DNA of 64,000 bases from SM1-73 sp964588305 (GTDB lineage Bacteria; Zixibacteria; MSB-5A5; SM1-73). The position numbers were made by a program, and so were the translations under genes. A model generated the notes under the pieces. That model was not told the origin of the DNA, ran no database searches, and worked only from the letters and a program-made list of their open reading frames with translations. The stretch covers positions 44,493 through 108,492 of the forward strand of contig CAZPOP010000011.1 in the NCBI GenBank assembly GCA_964588305.1, given 5' to 3'. Shown in pieces: positions 9,101 to 17,396 of this stretch; within the stretch, counting starts at the first letter, position 1, and each line of letters opens with the position of its first letter.

Positions 9101-9857
9101 CCATTCCGAAAATCTCGCCTTTGGCAGCAAAGGGAACGGCTAATAAGGATTTCACTTTCTCGCGTTTCAACCTGTTATCCCGAGGTGAGCACTCTTTTTC
9201 CACGTCAGGGATGAAGAGTACCTGGTCTTGTGCGGCTGCTTCCCCGAAGATCCCTTCACCTAACTTGATCTGATCAAGTTCGGGGATTCTGTCCACCTCT
9301 ATCCCCCTCCACGCTTTCACCCCCAGACTCTTTTTCTCCTCATCCAAAAGATACATTATCCCCCAATCGAAATCGGTCACCCCCAAGATCGTCTCCAACA
9401 CGTCGTCAAACATACGGTCCATGGCCTGAGGCTGATTCACCGCAGCGGCTATAACATTTAAAGCCAGAAGCCTTCGATGCAGGTCTCTGATCTTCTCTTC
9501 TCTCCCTTTGAGTTCTTGGGCCAAAAGTTCCAGGGATCTTCCCAATCGATCATAATCGTTTGAGCCCTGATTGTGTGTAATCTGTGATCCGTCTTTCCGG
9601 TCGCAGAGGGTCTCCGCCTTTTTGACCAGCCCGTGAAGGGGAGAGAGGATCCTCCTGATCAAAAAGAGCACAACGGATGTGACCAAGACCAAACAGATTA
9701 GCGCGAAAAGGAACTCCGGCCTGCGGGGATATTGGGAAACCAAAAACTGCCAGCCAAACCTGTAGAAGAGGAACATACCTGCGCAGAGCAAAACGGCTGA
9801 CAGGATCGTAGTTTGCGTAAGGGGACGCCTTTTCGGAGAAGTATTAGATAACATCAT
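6159..9857 (-). CDS. Membrane-anchored multi-GAF sensor histidine kinase
   Basis: A 1232-residue kinase. Two N-terminal transmembrane helices (about 15-35 and 47-67) and a HAMP-like/coiled linker are followed by five consecutive GAF domains (roughly 145-285, 310-470, 485-635, 660-810 and 825-970). HisKA has the phospho-acceptor His at 994 in VVHDFNN, and the HATPase has its N-box near 1114, DTGIGM near 1146 and GTGLGM near 1172. All catalytic motifs look intact. Ligands of the GAF domains cannot be predicted; no phytochrome-type Cys motif stands out. It is followed 36 nt later by the REC protein at 5547-6122. Confidence 0.92.
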   Translation of the reverse strand: MMLSNTSPKRRPLTQTTILSAVLLCAGMFLFYRFGWQFLVSQYPRRPEFLFALICLVLVTSVVLFLIRRILSPLHGLVKKAETLCDRKDGSQITHNQGSNDYDRLGRSLELLAQELKGREEKIRDLHRRLLALNVIAAAVNQPQAMDRMFDDVLETILGVTDFDWGIMYLLDEEKKSLGVKAWRGIEVDRIPELDQIKLGEGIFGEAAAQDQVLFIPDVEKECSPRDNRLKREKVKSLLAVPFAAKGEIFGMVALGSFSQKDFSLEENEFMSAVGQQVGMAIDNMNLLSSWAKKAKDLSLLLNISYAVSSSLNLNQVLEVLGQRMAEITEAKLSYIALLDEDRRNLKVEAVYSAHKGFDSAEKKANLTLEVAPHHREVLETGKMAKIMREDQTPEGKKEFFFADAAEELILMPLRVGQRILGIAGLGISGEHRLDLEKLNLCQSITSQTAVAIENAQLHEYLKQRVNEIYTIYNVGQSLSTILDLDQLLDEILRVIVGSFGYLNCAILLVDEKTNELYVKASRGFPDGLVRNLRLGIGEQGIAGWVAHWGQPLVVGDVSKEPRYIKGIDECKSEVSVPLKLKDRVIGVLDAESDRLFAFTQKDVRILSQLASQIAITIENSRLFQEEKKRSLQLALINDVGRRAVSTLDLDRLLERVVESIRINFKYNHVSLFLMDMPSGDLVLKISFDEDGDPVPQGFRLKLGTGMAGWAAKSKKTFLSNDVTREPRYVPTIQRTKSVLCVPLKSGEEVLGVLNVESFRTGAFDDRDVAVLETLADFLTTAMNNVKLYQETKKKAHRLALTDQINRAISSALDLENIFKIVSEELRKVLDYDKLSLAFWRPQQHCFELELACSQNRTVTSRGKLIPAEETSMHEVVKSKRLHYVADLSLEDSLRSADSSMFSEGIRSYLAIPILNEQDVIAVLNLQSKEPFAFEGEKTELVRSIGGHLSVAIKNARLFSDLESAYESLKRAQDRLIQTEKLRAVGEMASGVVHDFNNILTSILGRAQLTLKKVERPGPKTPEDLLRSLRLIEESASDGTKILSRIQKFTKAKKDTLLSPVDLNQVVEDSLEMARTCWQNPAIRPEIRIDVKKNLQDVERVLGDATELREVVTNLVINAVDAMPEGGTLSLKTEEDQRFACVKLTDTGIGMTQEVKDRVFEPFFTTKGSKGTGLGMSLVYNIVSRHDGQIEIESSPGQGSNFTIRLPKCKGEPHTPERADKECDGKTEVTLA

Positions 9858-10058
9858 GCTGTCGTGATTACCCCATTGAGATTTTCAACCAGTCGGGTCC
9901 GAGATTCGTCCTGGTTTCTCGGCACACCAGGAGGTTTCCGGGAATTGACGTGATCCTCAGCCAACGTCGTCCGGCTTCGGTCCTTTCGGCCTCCAGAGAG
10001 AGACAATTGTGGATGTTCTCTTCAGCCTGTATCGGCAAATCTCCTTTGGACCCAGAAA

Positions 10059-12245
10059 TTATGTGGCCACCGGACTTCCTTGCAGTTTGTCGGAACTTAG
10101 GTTTTGCTGTGAATCGACCGAATCTAAGAAACCTTCCAATACCTTCTGGATTCTATCTGCTCCCTTTTCAATGTTTCGGATATACTTGAAGTTCTCTGGA
10201 CTTATGTTGCATTCTTTCAATCTCAGAAGTTCCGCTGAGCCGATAATGGTGGTTAGCGGATTGCTCACCTCAAATTTCAAATCTGACCAGGACGTAGGAA
10301 GACGCTTTTGGCCTTCCAACCGATCCTTCATTCCTTCAAATCGCTTAAGTTCCCCTCTCATCCGTTCATTTGAGCGCACCAGAAGTCCTTCTTTCAGAGC
10401 CAAGGAGAGCTGGCTGGAGACGTGTCTGACAAAGGTTGTCTCCTGCTGGGTGATGGGTTGTCGCTCGAAGTTTCGCATCTCCCCCAAGGAGACCACCCCT
10501 ATCGCCTCCCCGTCAAGGGTCAAGGGAACCAAGAGTGCGGATTTAATCCTTTCATCCAGAATAAGCTTTGCCTCCTTCACCGGCATCAGGCTTTCCGGGT
10601 CGTCTTGATTGATCAGCATGGGTCTCTTAGCTTCCAGGGTCAGACGGTGCCAGGGCAGATCCTCCAAAGAGAATTTCTCCATTTCTCTTAAATTCACTCC
10701 TTCCGTCCTGATTTGATGCAGCGCATGGGTGATCAGATGATCCCTCCCTCTGTTTAGAAGGCTGATTCGGGCAAAGCTTTTTGGCAGCTCGGTGGTCAAG
10801 CTTGTGGCCACCTTATCCAGGAAGGCCTTAATGTCCTCATCTTGAGCCAACTTCCCAGCGTAGTCGGAAAGCAGCGAGGAGAGGTGCTCTTCGACTTTTA
10901 GCCTCTCTAAAAGCCTCTTTTCCTGGATGATAAGGGCAAGCTGCTGGCTCAATGGTCTTAGCCATTTCACGTCGTTGGGTGAGTAGAAGCCTGGCCTTTG
11001 ATGGCCTAAGCTCAAAGCCCCGCAGATTGATTTGCCAAACCACAAAGGAAGGATGAGGCTGGATCTGATTCCGCACGCCTTGAGCAGTCCGTCATCTGTC
11101 AAGTTCTTATCTGTTGCGAAGGAGCTGGACGAACGGATATCCTCCTCGATGAAGGCCTCCCCTGACTTCACCACCTTCCCCACGGCGGTATCAGCCGTGG
11201 GGATGCTGGTTCTCTTGTCCAGAAGGACCCCACCTGATGTTCCCTTGGAGATGCGCTTCATGTTCTGCCCCGATCTATCCGTAAGGGCTAAAGAGATATA
11301 GTCAAAACCAATTATCTTCTCCAGTTCCGCGGCAACCCGGGGGAAGGCCTCCTCCAAAGAGTCGTCCTCTTGAGCCACGTTAGAGACGGTCTCTACACAA
11401 GAGATGTAGTCTCTCCTTTTCTTGTTTCTCTCTGAAGTTAATATCTGTTTTGCCGCCAGCCCCAGACTTTCGCCCAAACTGGTCAGGAATTGAATCTCCT
11501 GGTAGGCAAAGCGATCAGGTTTCGAATCATAAATCCCCAAAAGCCCCAGTATCTTTCCACAGAACTTGATGGGAACGCAAGCAAAGGAACGTACGTTGTC
11601 CTCTGGGAAAAAGAGAGTGCCATATTCAGGCAAGCTGGTAACATCGGAGGTGCTGGTAACCTCCTTAGACCTAGCCACCTCCTGATATAATGGATTGGTG
11701 GAATAGAGGTCGTAGAGGTGGGCTAAGTTCTTTGCGGTTATCCCCCAATGGGTCACCAAGATCATCTCTGAGGAGCGGAAAGTGGGCTTGAAGATGACCC
11801 CCATTTTGTATCGCATCACGTTCATCACACAAGGAAGAGAGTGTTTGAAGATGGCGTCCAACTCTTTGTGGTGATTGAGGATAGATAGGACGGCCTTGGT
11901 ACAGATCAGCTGCCTGAGACGCGACGCGGCAGTTTTTCTGACCTCGGAGAAAGCAGATGACCATTTCAGGAAGCCTAACAGCACTAGTCCAGTTCCAGCA
12001 ATGTAGCCAGAGATTTCTGCTATCGACACGAGCGCGTGTAATTTGGGCATAGTTAGATTAGGGTTCTCATAGAAACCGTGAACAAGTCTCGTCCCCCCAG
12101 CCAACAGGAGAAGGAATCCACCCAATGCCAGTATCCTCCAGCTTTGGGGGCACTGTTCGAAGTATTTATTCTTGGATTTCACAATCAAAAGCGAGAAGGC
12201 AAGGAAGATCAAAGGAGGCAGCACTTGCATTATGATTCTATACAT
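10059..12245 (-). CDS. Membrane multi-GAF protein with degenerate, ATPase-less histidine kinase end
   Basis: A 728-residue protein. Three hydrophobic helices occur in the first 115 residues, followed by three GAF domains (roughly 130-275, 290-450 and 465-630) and a HisKA-like helical hairpin (about 645-715). The H-box reads LKFEVSNPLTTI, with Phe658 (codon TTT) where the phospho-acceptor His should be. The frame stops soon after, with no HATPase domain. Only about 200 nt separate it from the next gene, too little to hold a missing HATPase, so a simple frameshift does not explain it. It may act as a non-catalytic sensor or dimer partner for the kinase at 6159-9857; that is inference. Confidence 0.8.
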   Translation of the reverse strand: MYRIIMQVLPPLIFLAFSLLIVKSKNKYFEQCPQSWRILALGGFLLLLAGGTRLVHGFYENPNLTMPKLHALVSIAEISGYIAGTGLVLLGFLKWSSAFSEVRKTAASRLRQLICTKAVLSILNHHKELDAIFKHSLPCVMNVMRYKMGVIFKPTFRSSEMILVTHWGITAKNLAHLYDLYSTNPLYQEVARSKEVTSTSDVTSLPEYGTLFFPEDNVRSFACVPIKFCGKILGLLGIYDSKPDRFAYQEIQFLTSLGESLGLAAKQILTSERNKKRRDYISCVETVSNVAQEDDSLEEAFPRVAAELEKIIGFDYISLALTDRSGQNMKRISKGTSGGVLLDKRTSIPTADTAVGKVVKSGEAFIEEDIRSSSSFATDKNLTDDGLLKACGIRSSLILPLWFGKSICGALSLGHQRPGFYSPNDVKWLRPLSQQLALIIQEKRLLERLKVEEHLSSLLSDYAGKLAQDEDIKAFLDKVATSLTTELPKSFARISLLNRGRDHLITHALHQIRTEGVNLREMEKFSLEDLPWHRLTLEAKRPMLINQDDPESLMPVKEAKLILDERIKSALLVPLTLDGEAIGVVSLGEMRNFERQPITQQETTFVRHVSSQLSLALKEGLLVRSNERMRGELKRFEGMKDRLEGQKRLPTSWSDLKFEVSNPLTTIIGSAELLRLKECNISPENFKYIRNIEKGADRIQKVLEGFLDSVDSQQNLSSDKLQGSPVAT

Positions 12246-12276
12246 CTTTTGGCCCTCCTAAAGAGAGATTGAGGTT

Positions 12277-12396
12277 ATGGTTCGACTTCGCTCACCATGA
12301 ATGGTTCGATTTCACTCAGCATGAATGATTCGACTTCGCTCGGCATGAATGGTTTGACTGTGCCCATCAGGAACGGTTCGGCTGGGATCACCATCG
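12277..12396. repeat. Five tandem 24-bp repeats
   Basis: Five contiguous 24-bp units start at 12277, 12301, 12325, 12349 and 12373. Units 1-3 are close to identical (ATGGTTCGACTTCGCTCACC then ATGA); units 4 and 5 are decayed. There are no spacers, so this is not a CRISPR. The core resembles REP-type palindromes of the TTCGAC...GCTCA kind. It lies in the 531-nt gap between two divergently spaced signalling genes; the rest of that gap (12397-12776) shows no gene. Confidence 0.85.
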
Positions 12397-12776
12397 GTGC
12401 TCCGAGTGCGCCCCCTCACCACGAAAGGATGGATAAGAAAACTTTTGCAGAAGAAAGACTTTTCGATTCTTTCGGATAGCTTCGAGAGCATCATCATTAC
12501 GAGACCGTCAGGCGGAAGAAAAAGGCATACGGTTTCTCAAAAAATCAGATGGAGAGATAAATCAGCCTGTGACTTCCTATGAAATCATCACACTTCTATT
12601 ATCGACCGAAAACGTTTAACTTTTAGCTGGCCAGCAGTGGTCAACTCAGAGACGGCGGGTTTGAAGTATAAAGAAGATAAAAACTCAGCGTAAGACTTTT
12701 TCTCTAACAGGGGGCTAAGACAGAACTATACGCACGAATACCCGCGCCAGCATGGGCGTCCGGGAGATGGGTGGGT

Positions 12777-13508
12777 TTACCATAAGTCGTATCTTTTGAT
12801 TCTTTCCCTCAAGGTATTTCTGGAGATACCCAGGATTTGCGAAGCCCTTACCTGATTATGGTTGCAATATTTCAGAGTGAGAAAGATCAAGGACTTCTCC
12901 AAAGCTGAGAGGAGACGGTCATAGATCTTGCCTTTGGAATTCACCAAAATCTCATCGTATATGGGACTTAGAACCTGATCAAACATCAGGTCATAGCTCT
13001 TTTCCCCAACGGAGCATCCTTGCCGTGTTTTGTCATAACCGGCTCTTGCCTTTTCCGGGCTCTCCGACGAACCCGAAATTTTGGTGACTCCCTTCGAATC
13101 GATTTGTTTTTTCCCTCCCGGTGTTGCGGTGTGAACCTTGTGGCTAACACCCGTGGACAAAACTTCCTTCACCATAAATGAGATCCTTTCCGGCTGAATG
13201 GGTCTTTTTACTGCTCCGTAAACCTCCTCTTTTATCGTGGGGACGGTGGTTTGGTCGGATGAATTGCCAGTAATGGCTATGATGGGAGTATTTGCATTCG
13301 ACTCTCTGAAATCCCTTAAAACATCAATTACCCAGCGGTGGGGTGAACTCAAATCCATGACGGCCAAATCGGGTCTTGAGTTTATCATGGAGGATTTGGC
13401 ATTCTTGGGATCATGAGAAAAAATGAGCGTGTGCTCTTGTGGGTCGAAATACTTACGAAGATCCTCGCACGTTCTTAGATCTTTGCCCACCACCAAAATC
13501 TTCTTCAT
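12777..13508 (-). CDS. Response regulator with receiver and Fis-type HTH, no AAA+ domain
   Basis: 243 residues. The N-terminal receiver domain (about 1-118) has the Asp of LAVMDLSS, the Thr of IAITGNS and the Lys of VKRP; the usual acidic pair is reduced (ILVVGKDL). A polar linker follows, and the C-terminal 45 residues form a Fis/HTH_8 helix-turn-helix (ASQILGISRNTLRERIKRYDL) as in NtrC-family proteins. The central sigma-54 ATPase is absent, so it probably binds DNA without activating sigma-54 directly. The loss of an acidic residue in the receiver pocket may weaken Mg-dependent phosphorylation. Confidence 0.82.
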   Translation of the reverse strand: MKKILVVGKDLRTCEDLRKYFDPQEHTLIFSHDPKNAKSSMINSRPDLAVMDLSSPHRWVIDVLRDFRESNANTPIIAITGNSSDQTTVPTIKEEVYGAVKRPIQPERISFMVKEVLSTGVSHKVHTATPGGKKQIDSKGVTKISGSSESPEKARAGYDKTRQGCSVGEKSYDLMFDQVLSPIYDEILVNSKGKIYDRLLSALEKSLIFLTLKYCNHNQVRASQILGISRNTLRERIKRYDLW

Positions 13509-13705
13509 GGCTCCGTTGCCCCCTTTGGATGACGAAGGCTCGTCTTGGAAGGTCAGATTTTTCTAAAGGTTATATCGGCAGAAAAGAGGTGATCTGAAGC
13601 AAAAGGCATTCGTTTTGCAAAGCACTGGCTTCTGCTATTTAAAAAAGACAGACGGAAATTCCGCAGAATTCTGCAGTCCGGGGACCTGGGGGCCTGTTGA
13701 GCCGC

Positions 13706-13741
13706 AAAAAAAAATCCCGGTTGGCGAAAAGCGCCAACCGG
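13706..13741 (-). terminator. Rho-independent terminator
   Basis: A 10-bp GC-rich perfect stem (CCGGTTGGCG / CGCCAACCGG, 13717-13741) with a 5-nt loop is followed on the minus strand by nine T residues (13706-13714). It ends the transcript of the GYD-domain gene. The surrounding 13509-13831 stretch has no gene. Confidence 0.9.
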
Positions 13742-13831
13742 AATCGAAAGGATGCATGTTCCTTCCCTGTGTCATTCAGGCAGCGTGACCATCAAATCTT
13801 AAGCCGGCGGATTCTTGGAGCTCAGCCCGGA

Positions 13832-14122
13832 TCAGGCTTCTTTGACCGCCTGGAGAAATTCCTCAAGCGGTATGGCCACCAGATTCTCCGGTGCCACCTT
13901 TCCTTTCATGGCCGTCTTGAAGAGAACCTTGAGGGCCGATTTCTGATCGGGAAATTCAGTGATGTAAATGAAATCGTATCTTCCCAGAAGGGCGTAAGCG
14001 TTTATGATCTTTCCGCCAGCCTGGCGTATCTCCTTCTGCGCCTCTTCCATGTACTGCTGACTTTCCTTGAGTCCCTTAGTCCCTTCAGCGGTTGATCTGA
14101 AAAGAGTGACATATATAGGCAT
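13832..14122 (-). CDS. GYD domain protein
   Basis: A 96-residue protein starting MPIYVTLFR at 14122, chosen because AAAGGAGGTG lies just upstream; a longer frame to 14173 has no support. It matches the GYD family: an alpha/beta ferredoxin-like small protein with ALLGRYDFIYITEFPD as the signature. The molecular role of the family is unknown. It is a single gene with a strong ribosome-binding site and a strong terminator, suggesting substantial expression. Confidence 0.85.
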   Translation of the reverse strand: MPIYVTLFRSTAEGTKGLKESQQYMEEAQKEIRQAGGKIINAYALLGRYDFIYITEFPDQKSALKVLFKTAMKGKVAPENLVAIPLEEFLQAVKEA

Positions 14123-14273
14123 GTTTTTCACCTCCTTTGATCCGTGAAAGATTGGCCGTGGGGGAACACCCAAAAGCTTTTTTGCTCGGCTGGGAGCCCT
14201 TTAAGTGAACCCTCACCAGTGACCTGGCTGTTTTTCGGTTCAGGCCAGGGGTACCCTGAGCCAACAGGGGAGT

Positions 14274-16541
14274 TTACTCTTCGATTATCCCTTCTACCAG
14301 CCTTAAGGCCGCTTGCTTTCCTCTTTCGCCGACCTCCATTTTCGGCCCCACGCAGGAGGGACATCCATCAGAACATCCACAGCTTTCTATGATCTCTTGA
14401 CAGGCTTTGAAGACGTCCCTGGACAGCTTAAATATCTTCTCGGAAAAACCGACGCCGCCGGGATAGTTGTCATAAACATAGACGGTGGGTCTTTCAGAGA
14501 ATGGCGATTTTACCTGGGGAAAGGTCCTTATGTCTTTAGGATCACACATAACCCACAGCGGAACCACGTTGCGCAGTATATTGGCTAAGGCTCTCAAGCC
14601 TCCGCCTAAGTCTTCTTGGGAGAGGCCGATTCTCGAGGAAATCATTTCCGGAAACTCAAACCAGAACGAGGTGGTGTGCATCTCCTGTTCGGGAAGATTA
14701 ATCTCTCCAAAACCAACATTTTCATGCGTGCGGAATTTTATCTTCTTATAGTTGGTGGTTAAGGTAGTCACTGAGACCTCGCCCCAAACCTGGTTTCCCG
14801 AAGGGCCTTCCTTTTTCTGGCTTTCCTCCAAAACCTTTATGTCAGTTTTCGTTATAGCGTCGGTGTAATAATCCACCTCTACCTCTTTAGCGTAAGCCCT
14901 CTTTCCCTCCCAGTCCAGCTCCTCGATTTGATATTGGTCCGCGCCATGCAGGTAGACCGCATCTTCGTACAAAAACATGGGGGCGCTGAAATAATCCATC
15001 TCACCGATGACTTTATTTCGGTCGGTGGAATCCAGGATTACGAAATTCTCCGGAGAGGCGCTTCTTAAGCTCACCTTTTCCGCCGGGTAGATTTCAGCGG
15101 TCCAATGCCATTTTCCGTTTACGTGATGCAGAACATTGTTTTCCTCCAGGTGAGCCAATATCTTTTCTGTGGCGTCGACTCCGAATTTCTCTTGATCGGA
15201 AAAAGGAAGCTCAAAGGCGGCACACTTGATATGGCTGATCAAAATGATCAAATTATTGGGATCGACGATGCCGCTCTCCGGCGATTGACTGAAGAAATAG
15301 TCGGGATGGTTGATTATGAACTGATCCAGAGGCGAGCTGTTGGCCACCAGAATTGCCACGGAGACGTCCGTTCTCCGCCCCGCCCTCCCTGACTGCTGCC
15401 AGGTGGAAGCGATGTTTCCCGGATATCCTGCCATCAGGCAAACGTCCAATTGTCCGATGTCAATCCCCAATTCCAGGGCATTGGTGGAGACCACACCTTT
15501 GATCTTCCCATCTCTTAAACCCCTTTCGATCTCTCTTCTCTGAAGCGGAAGGTAACCGCCGCGATAACCCCTCAGGGAATCAGGGGACTTTTTTGCCTTT
15601 TTCATGACCTCGGATAGGTAGGTCAGCAATATCTCCACTCTCAACCTGGATCTGGCAAAGACGATGGTCTGAACGTCATTCTCTAAGAATCTGGCCGCCA
15701 ACCTTTGTGCCTCGTTGACATAAGATCTCCGTATTCCCAGTTCCTTATTTATCACCGGAGGATTATAAAGGATGAAATGTTTTTGGCCGGAAGGTGCTCC
15801 ATTGTTATCTATCAAGATCATCTCTTCCTCCACGATCCTTTGGGTGAGCTCCTGGGGGTTGGCGATAGTGGCGGAACAGCAAATGAATTGGGGATCGGAT
15901 CCATAGAATCGGCACACCCTTTTCAGCCTTCTTATCACGTTGGCCAGGTGACTGCCGAAGACTCCCCGATAGTGATGGATTTCGTCGATTACCACAAACT
16001 TCAAATTCTCGAAAAGCTTGATCCAGCGGGTGTGGTGCGGCAGGATCCCGGCGTGAAGCATATCCGGATTGGTCACCACCACCTGACCTGCGGTGCGGAT
16101 GGCGACTCTTGCGGAACGGGGAGTGTCCCCGTCGAAGGTATACGTCTTTATGTCGGAGTCCAGATCGGTTATCAATTGATGGAGCTCCGCCACTTGATCC
16201 TGGGACAGAGCCTTGGTGGGGAAAAGATACAGCGCCCGACTTTCAGGCTTTTCCAGAATTCTGTTGACTACCGGAAGATTATAACATAGGGTCTTGCCGG
16301 AGGCAGTGGGGGTGACGATCACCACGTTTTTGCCGGAAGAGATTTTTTCTATGGCTGAAGCCTGGTGAGAATATAGTCTTCTCACTCCCCTTTTCTCTAA
16401 TACGGCTTTGATCCTGGTGTCGATCCCTTCCGGAAACTCAGCCCAGGTGGCTTCTCTTGGGGCGATTACCTCCCAATGGGAGATACAAGCTCTAATGTAC
16501 CTGTCCGTTTTGAACTGATCTAAAATCTGTAGGAGATTCAT
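14274..16541 (-). CDS. MrfA/YprA-type DEAD/DEAH helicase with DUF1998 zinc domain
   Basis: 755 residues of a superfamily 2 3'-5' helicase, the family of Bacillus MrfA (mitomycin-lesion repair) and yeast Hrq1. Motif I is TPTASGKT (near 81), motif II DEIH, motif III SAT and motif VI QQSGRAGRR. The C-terminal DUF1998 region ends in the cysteine cluster ESCGCSDGCPSCVGP, the expected metal-binding site. It is predicted to act in nucleotide-excision-independent DNA repair. It is transcribed alone; the next upstream gene is on the other strand. Confidence 0.9.
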   Translation of the reverse strand: MNLLQILDQFKTDRYIRACISHWEVIAPREATWAEFPEGIDTRIKAVLEKRGVRRLYSHQASAIEKISSGKNVVIVTPTASGKTLCYNLPVVNRILEKPESRALYLFPTKALSQDQVAELHQLITDLDSDIKTYTFDGDTPRSARVAIRTAGQVVVTNPDMLHAGILPHHTRWIKLFENLKFVVIDEIHHYRGVFGSHLANVIRRLKRVCRFYGSDPQFICCSATIANPQELTQRIVEEEMILIDNNGAPSGQKHFILYNPPVINKELGIRRSYVNEAQRLAARFLENDVQTIVFARSRLRVEILLTYLSEVMKKAKKSPDSLRGYRGGYLPLQRREIERGLRDGKIKGVVSTNALELGIDIGQLDVCLMAGYPGNIASTWQQSGRAGRRTDVSVAILVANSSPLDQFIINHPDYFFSQSPESGIVDPNNLIILISHIKCAAFELPFSDQEKFGVDATEKILAHLEENNVLHHVNGKWHWTAEIYPAEKVSLRSASPENFVILDSTDRNKVIGEMDYFSAPMFLYEDAVYLHGADQYQIEELDWEGKRAYAKEVEVDYYTDAITKTDIKVLEESQKKEGPSGNQVWGEVSVTTLTTNYKKIKFRTHENVGFGEINLPEQEMHTTSFWFEFPEMISSRIGLSQEDLGGGLRALANILRNVVPLWVMCDPKDIRTFPQVKSPFSERPTVYVYDNYPGGVGFSEKIFKLSRDVFKACQEIIESCGCSDGCPSCVGPKMEVGERGKQAALRLVEGIIEE

Positions 16542-16786
16542 CCTCGAACCCTTGTCTTTCGCTTTTGATCTAAACTACCATCACCAGGCTTGATTTGTCA
16601 AGAGCAAAAACGCGGAGGCAGGTTTTTGCCATCGTTTTTGATCTTAAGCAGCCATCCCAGATTTGCAGGAATTCTCTAATGTCACCCGGAAACGTGCCGA
16701 TCTAACGAATGTTCGGTCTTGGCACAGGCGTATGATAGTGTTTCTTCAACTTAAGAACCCTTTAACCTTAGACCAAAGGGGGCATC

Positions 16787-17023
16787 ATGTTAGCTTGGTG
16801 CGCGATTTTATTCATTTTGGGGATTCTGGCATTTTTGGATGCCATGCTGAGCCCGCCTTACGGTGACGTTTTCAGAAAAGTGAACTCTCTGCTGTTCATG
16901 TTGATTTCTTTGGGCATGCTGATCAGGCTGAGGATGGAGAAATCGCAGCGCAAGGGGAAAAGTCCAGCGCACGAAACCGAGAGCCTGAAGAAGGAAAAGA
17001 CGCCGGTGGGGGTGGAGAACTAG
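16787..17023 (+). CDS. Small two-helix membrane protein, unknown function
   Basis: 78 residues. ATG 16787 is preceded by AAAGGGGG. The sequence has two hydrophobic helices (about 2-18 and 34-47) separated by a short loop (SPPYGDVFRKV), then a charged Lys/Glu-rich tail of 30 residues, so the tail is likely cytoplasmic. I do not recognise the family. Good start signals and a sensible topology make it a probable real gene. Confidence 0.6.
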   Translation: MLAWCAILFILGILAFLDAMLSPPYGDVFRKVNSLLFMLISLGMLIRLRMEKSQRKGKSPAHETESLKKEKTPVGVEN

Positions 17024-17116
17024 AGAATTCAGTCCGAAGACAAGTCTTTACCTACGCTAATCCATCATGTTTTTCGTCAGCTCGATCCATTTCGCAACTG
17101 AGCTGTGGCAAATAAG

Positions 17117-17147
17117 AAGACAGCCCCGCCTGTGGTGAGGCTGTCTT
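17117..17147 (+). terminator. Hairpin, possible terminator
   Basis: A 9-bp perfect stem (AAGACAGCC / GGCTGTCTT) with a 13-nt loop lies about 95 nt after the small membrane protein gene. The following T-run is weak (TTGTT), so termination is uncertain. Confidence 0.45.
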
Positions 17148-17396
17148 GTTCACAGATACCTATCTCCCAGCCCCTGTCCCACGCTTGGGCAAAGGTCTAA
17201 CGGCTGCATTGATGAATGCACTGAGAAGGTGCCCACTTTCATGACCGAGTATTGACCGAAGAGCTGGAAATCAGATGGATTATTAGGCCGCATGGAGTGG
17301 GAGCTTGGGACAGCCGGTTTTTGGCGAATCTGCAAAATTTCTCTTGCTTTTCCCGGACAAACTCGTATATTTGTAGGGGTGTATGGTGGGGGAATA

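Noticed and set aside
9858..10058. Missing HATPase domain of the GAF protein after a frameshift
   Set aside because: The gap is only about 200 nt, too short for a HATPase domain of about 100 residues, and no HATPase motif was found in any frame.
12277..12396. CRISPR array
   Set aside because: The 24-bp units are contiguous with no spacers, and no cas genes are nearby.
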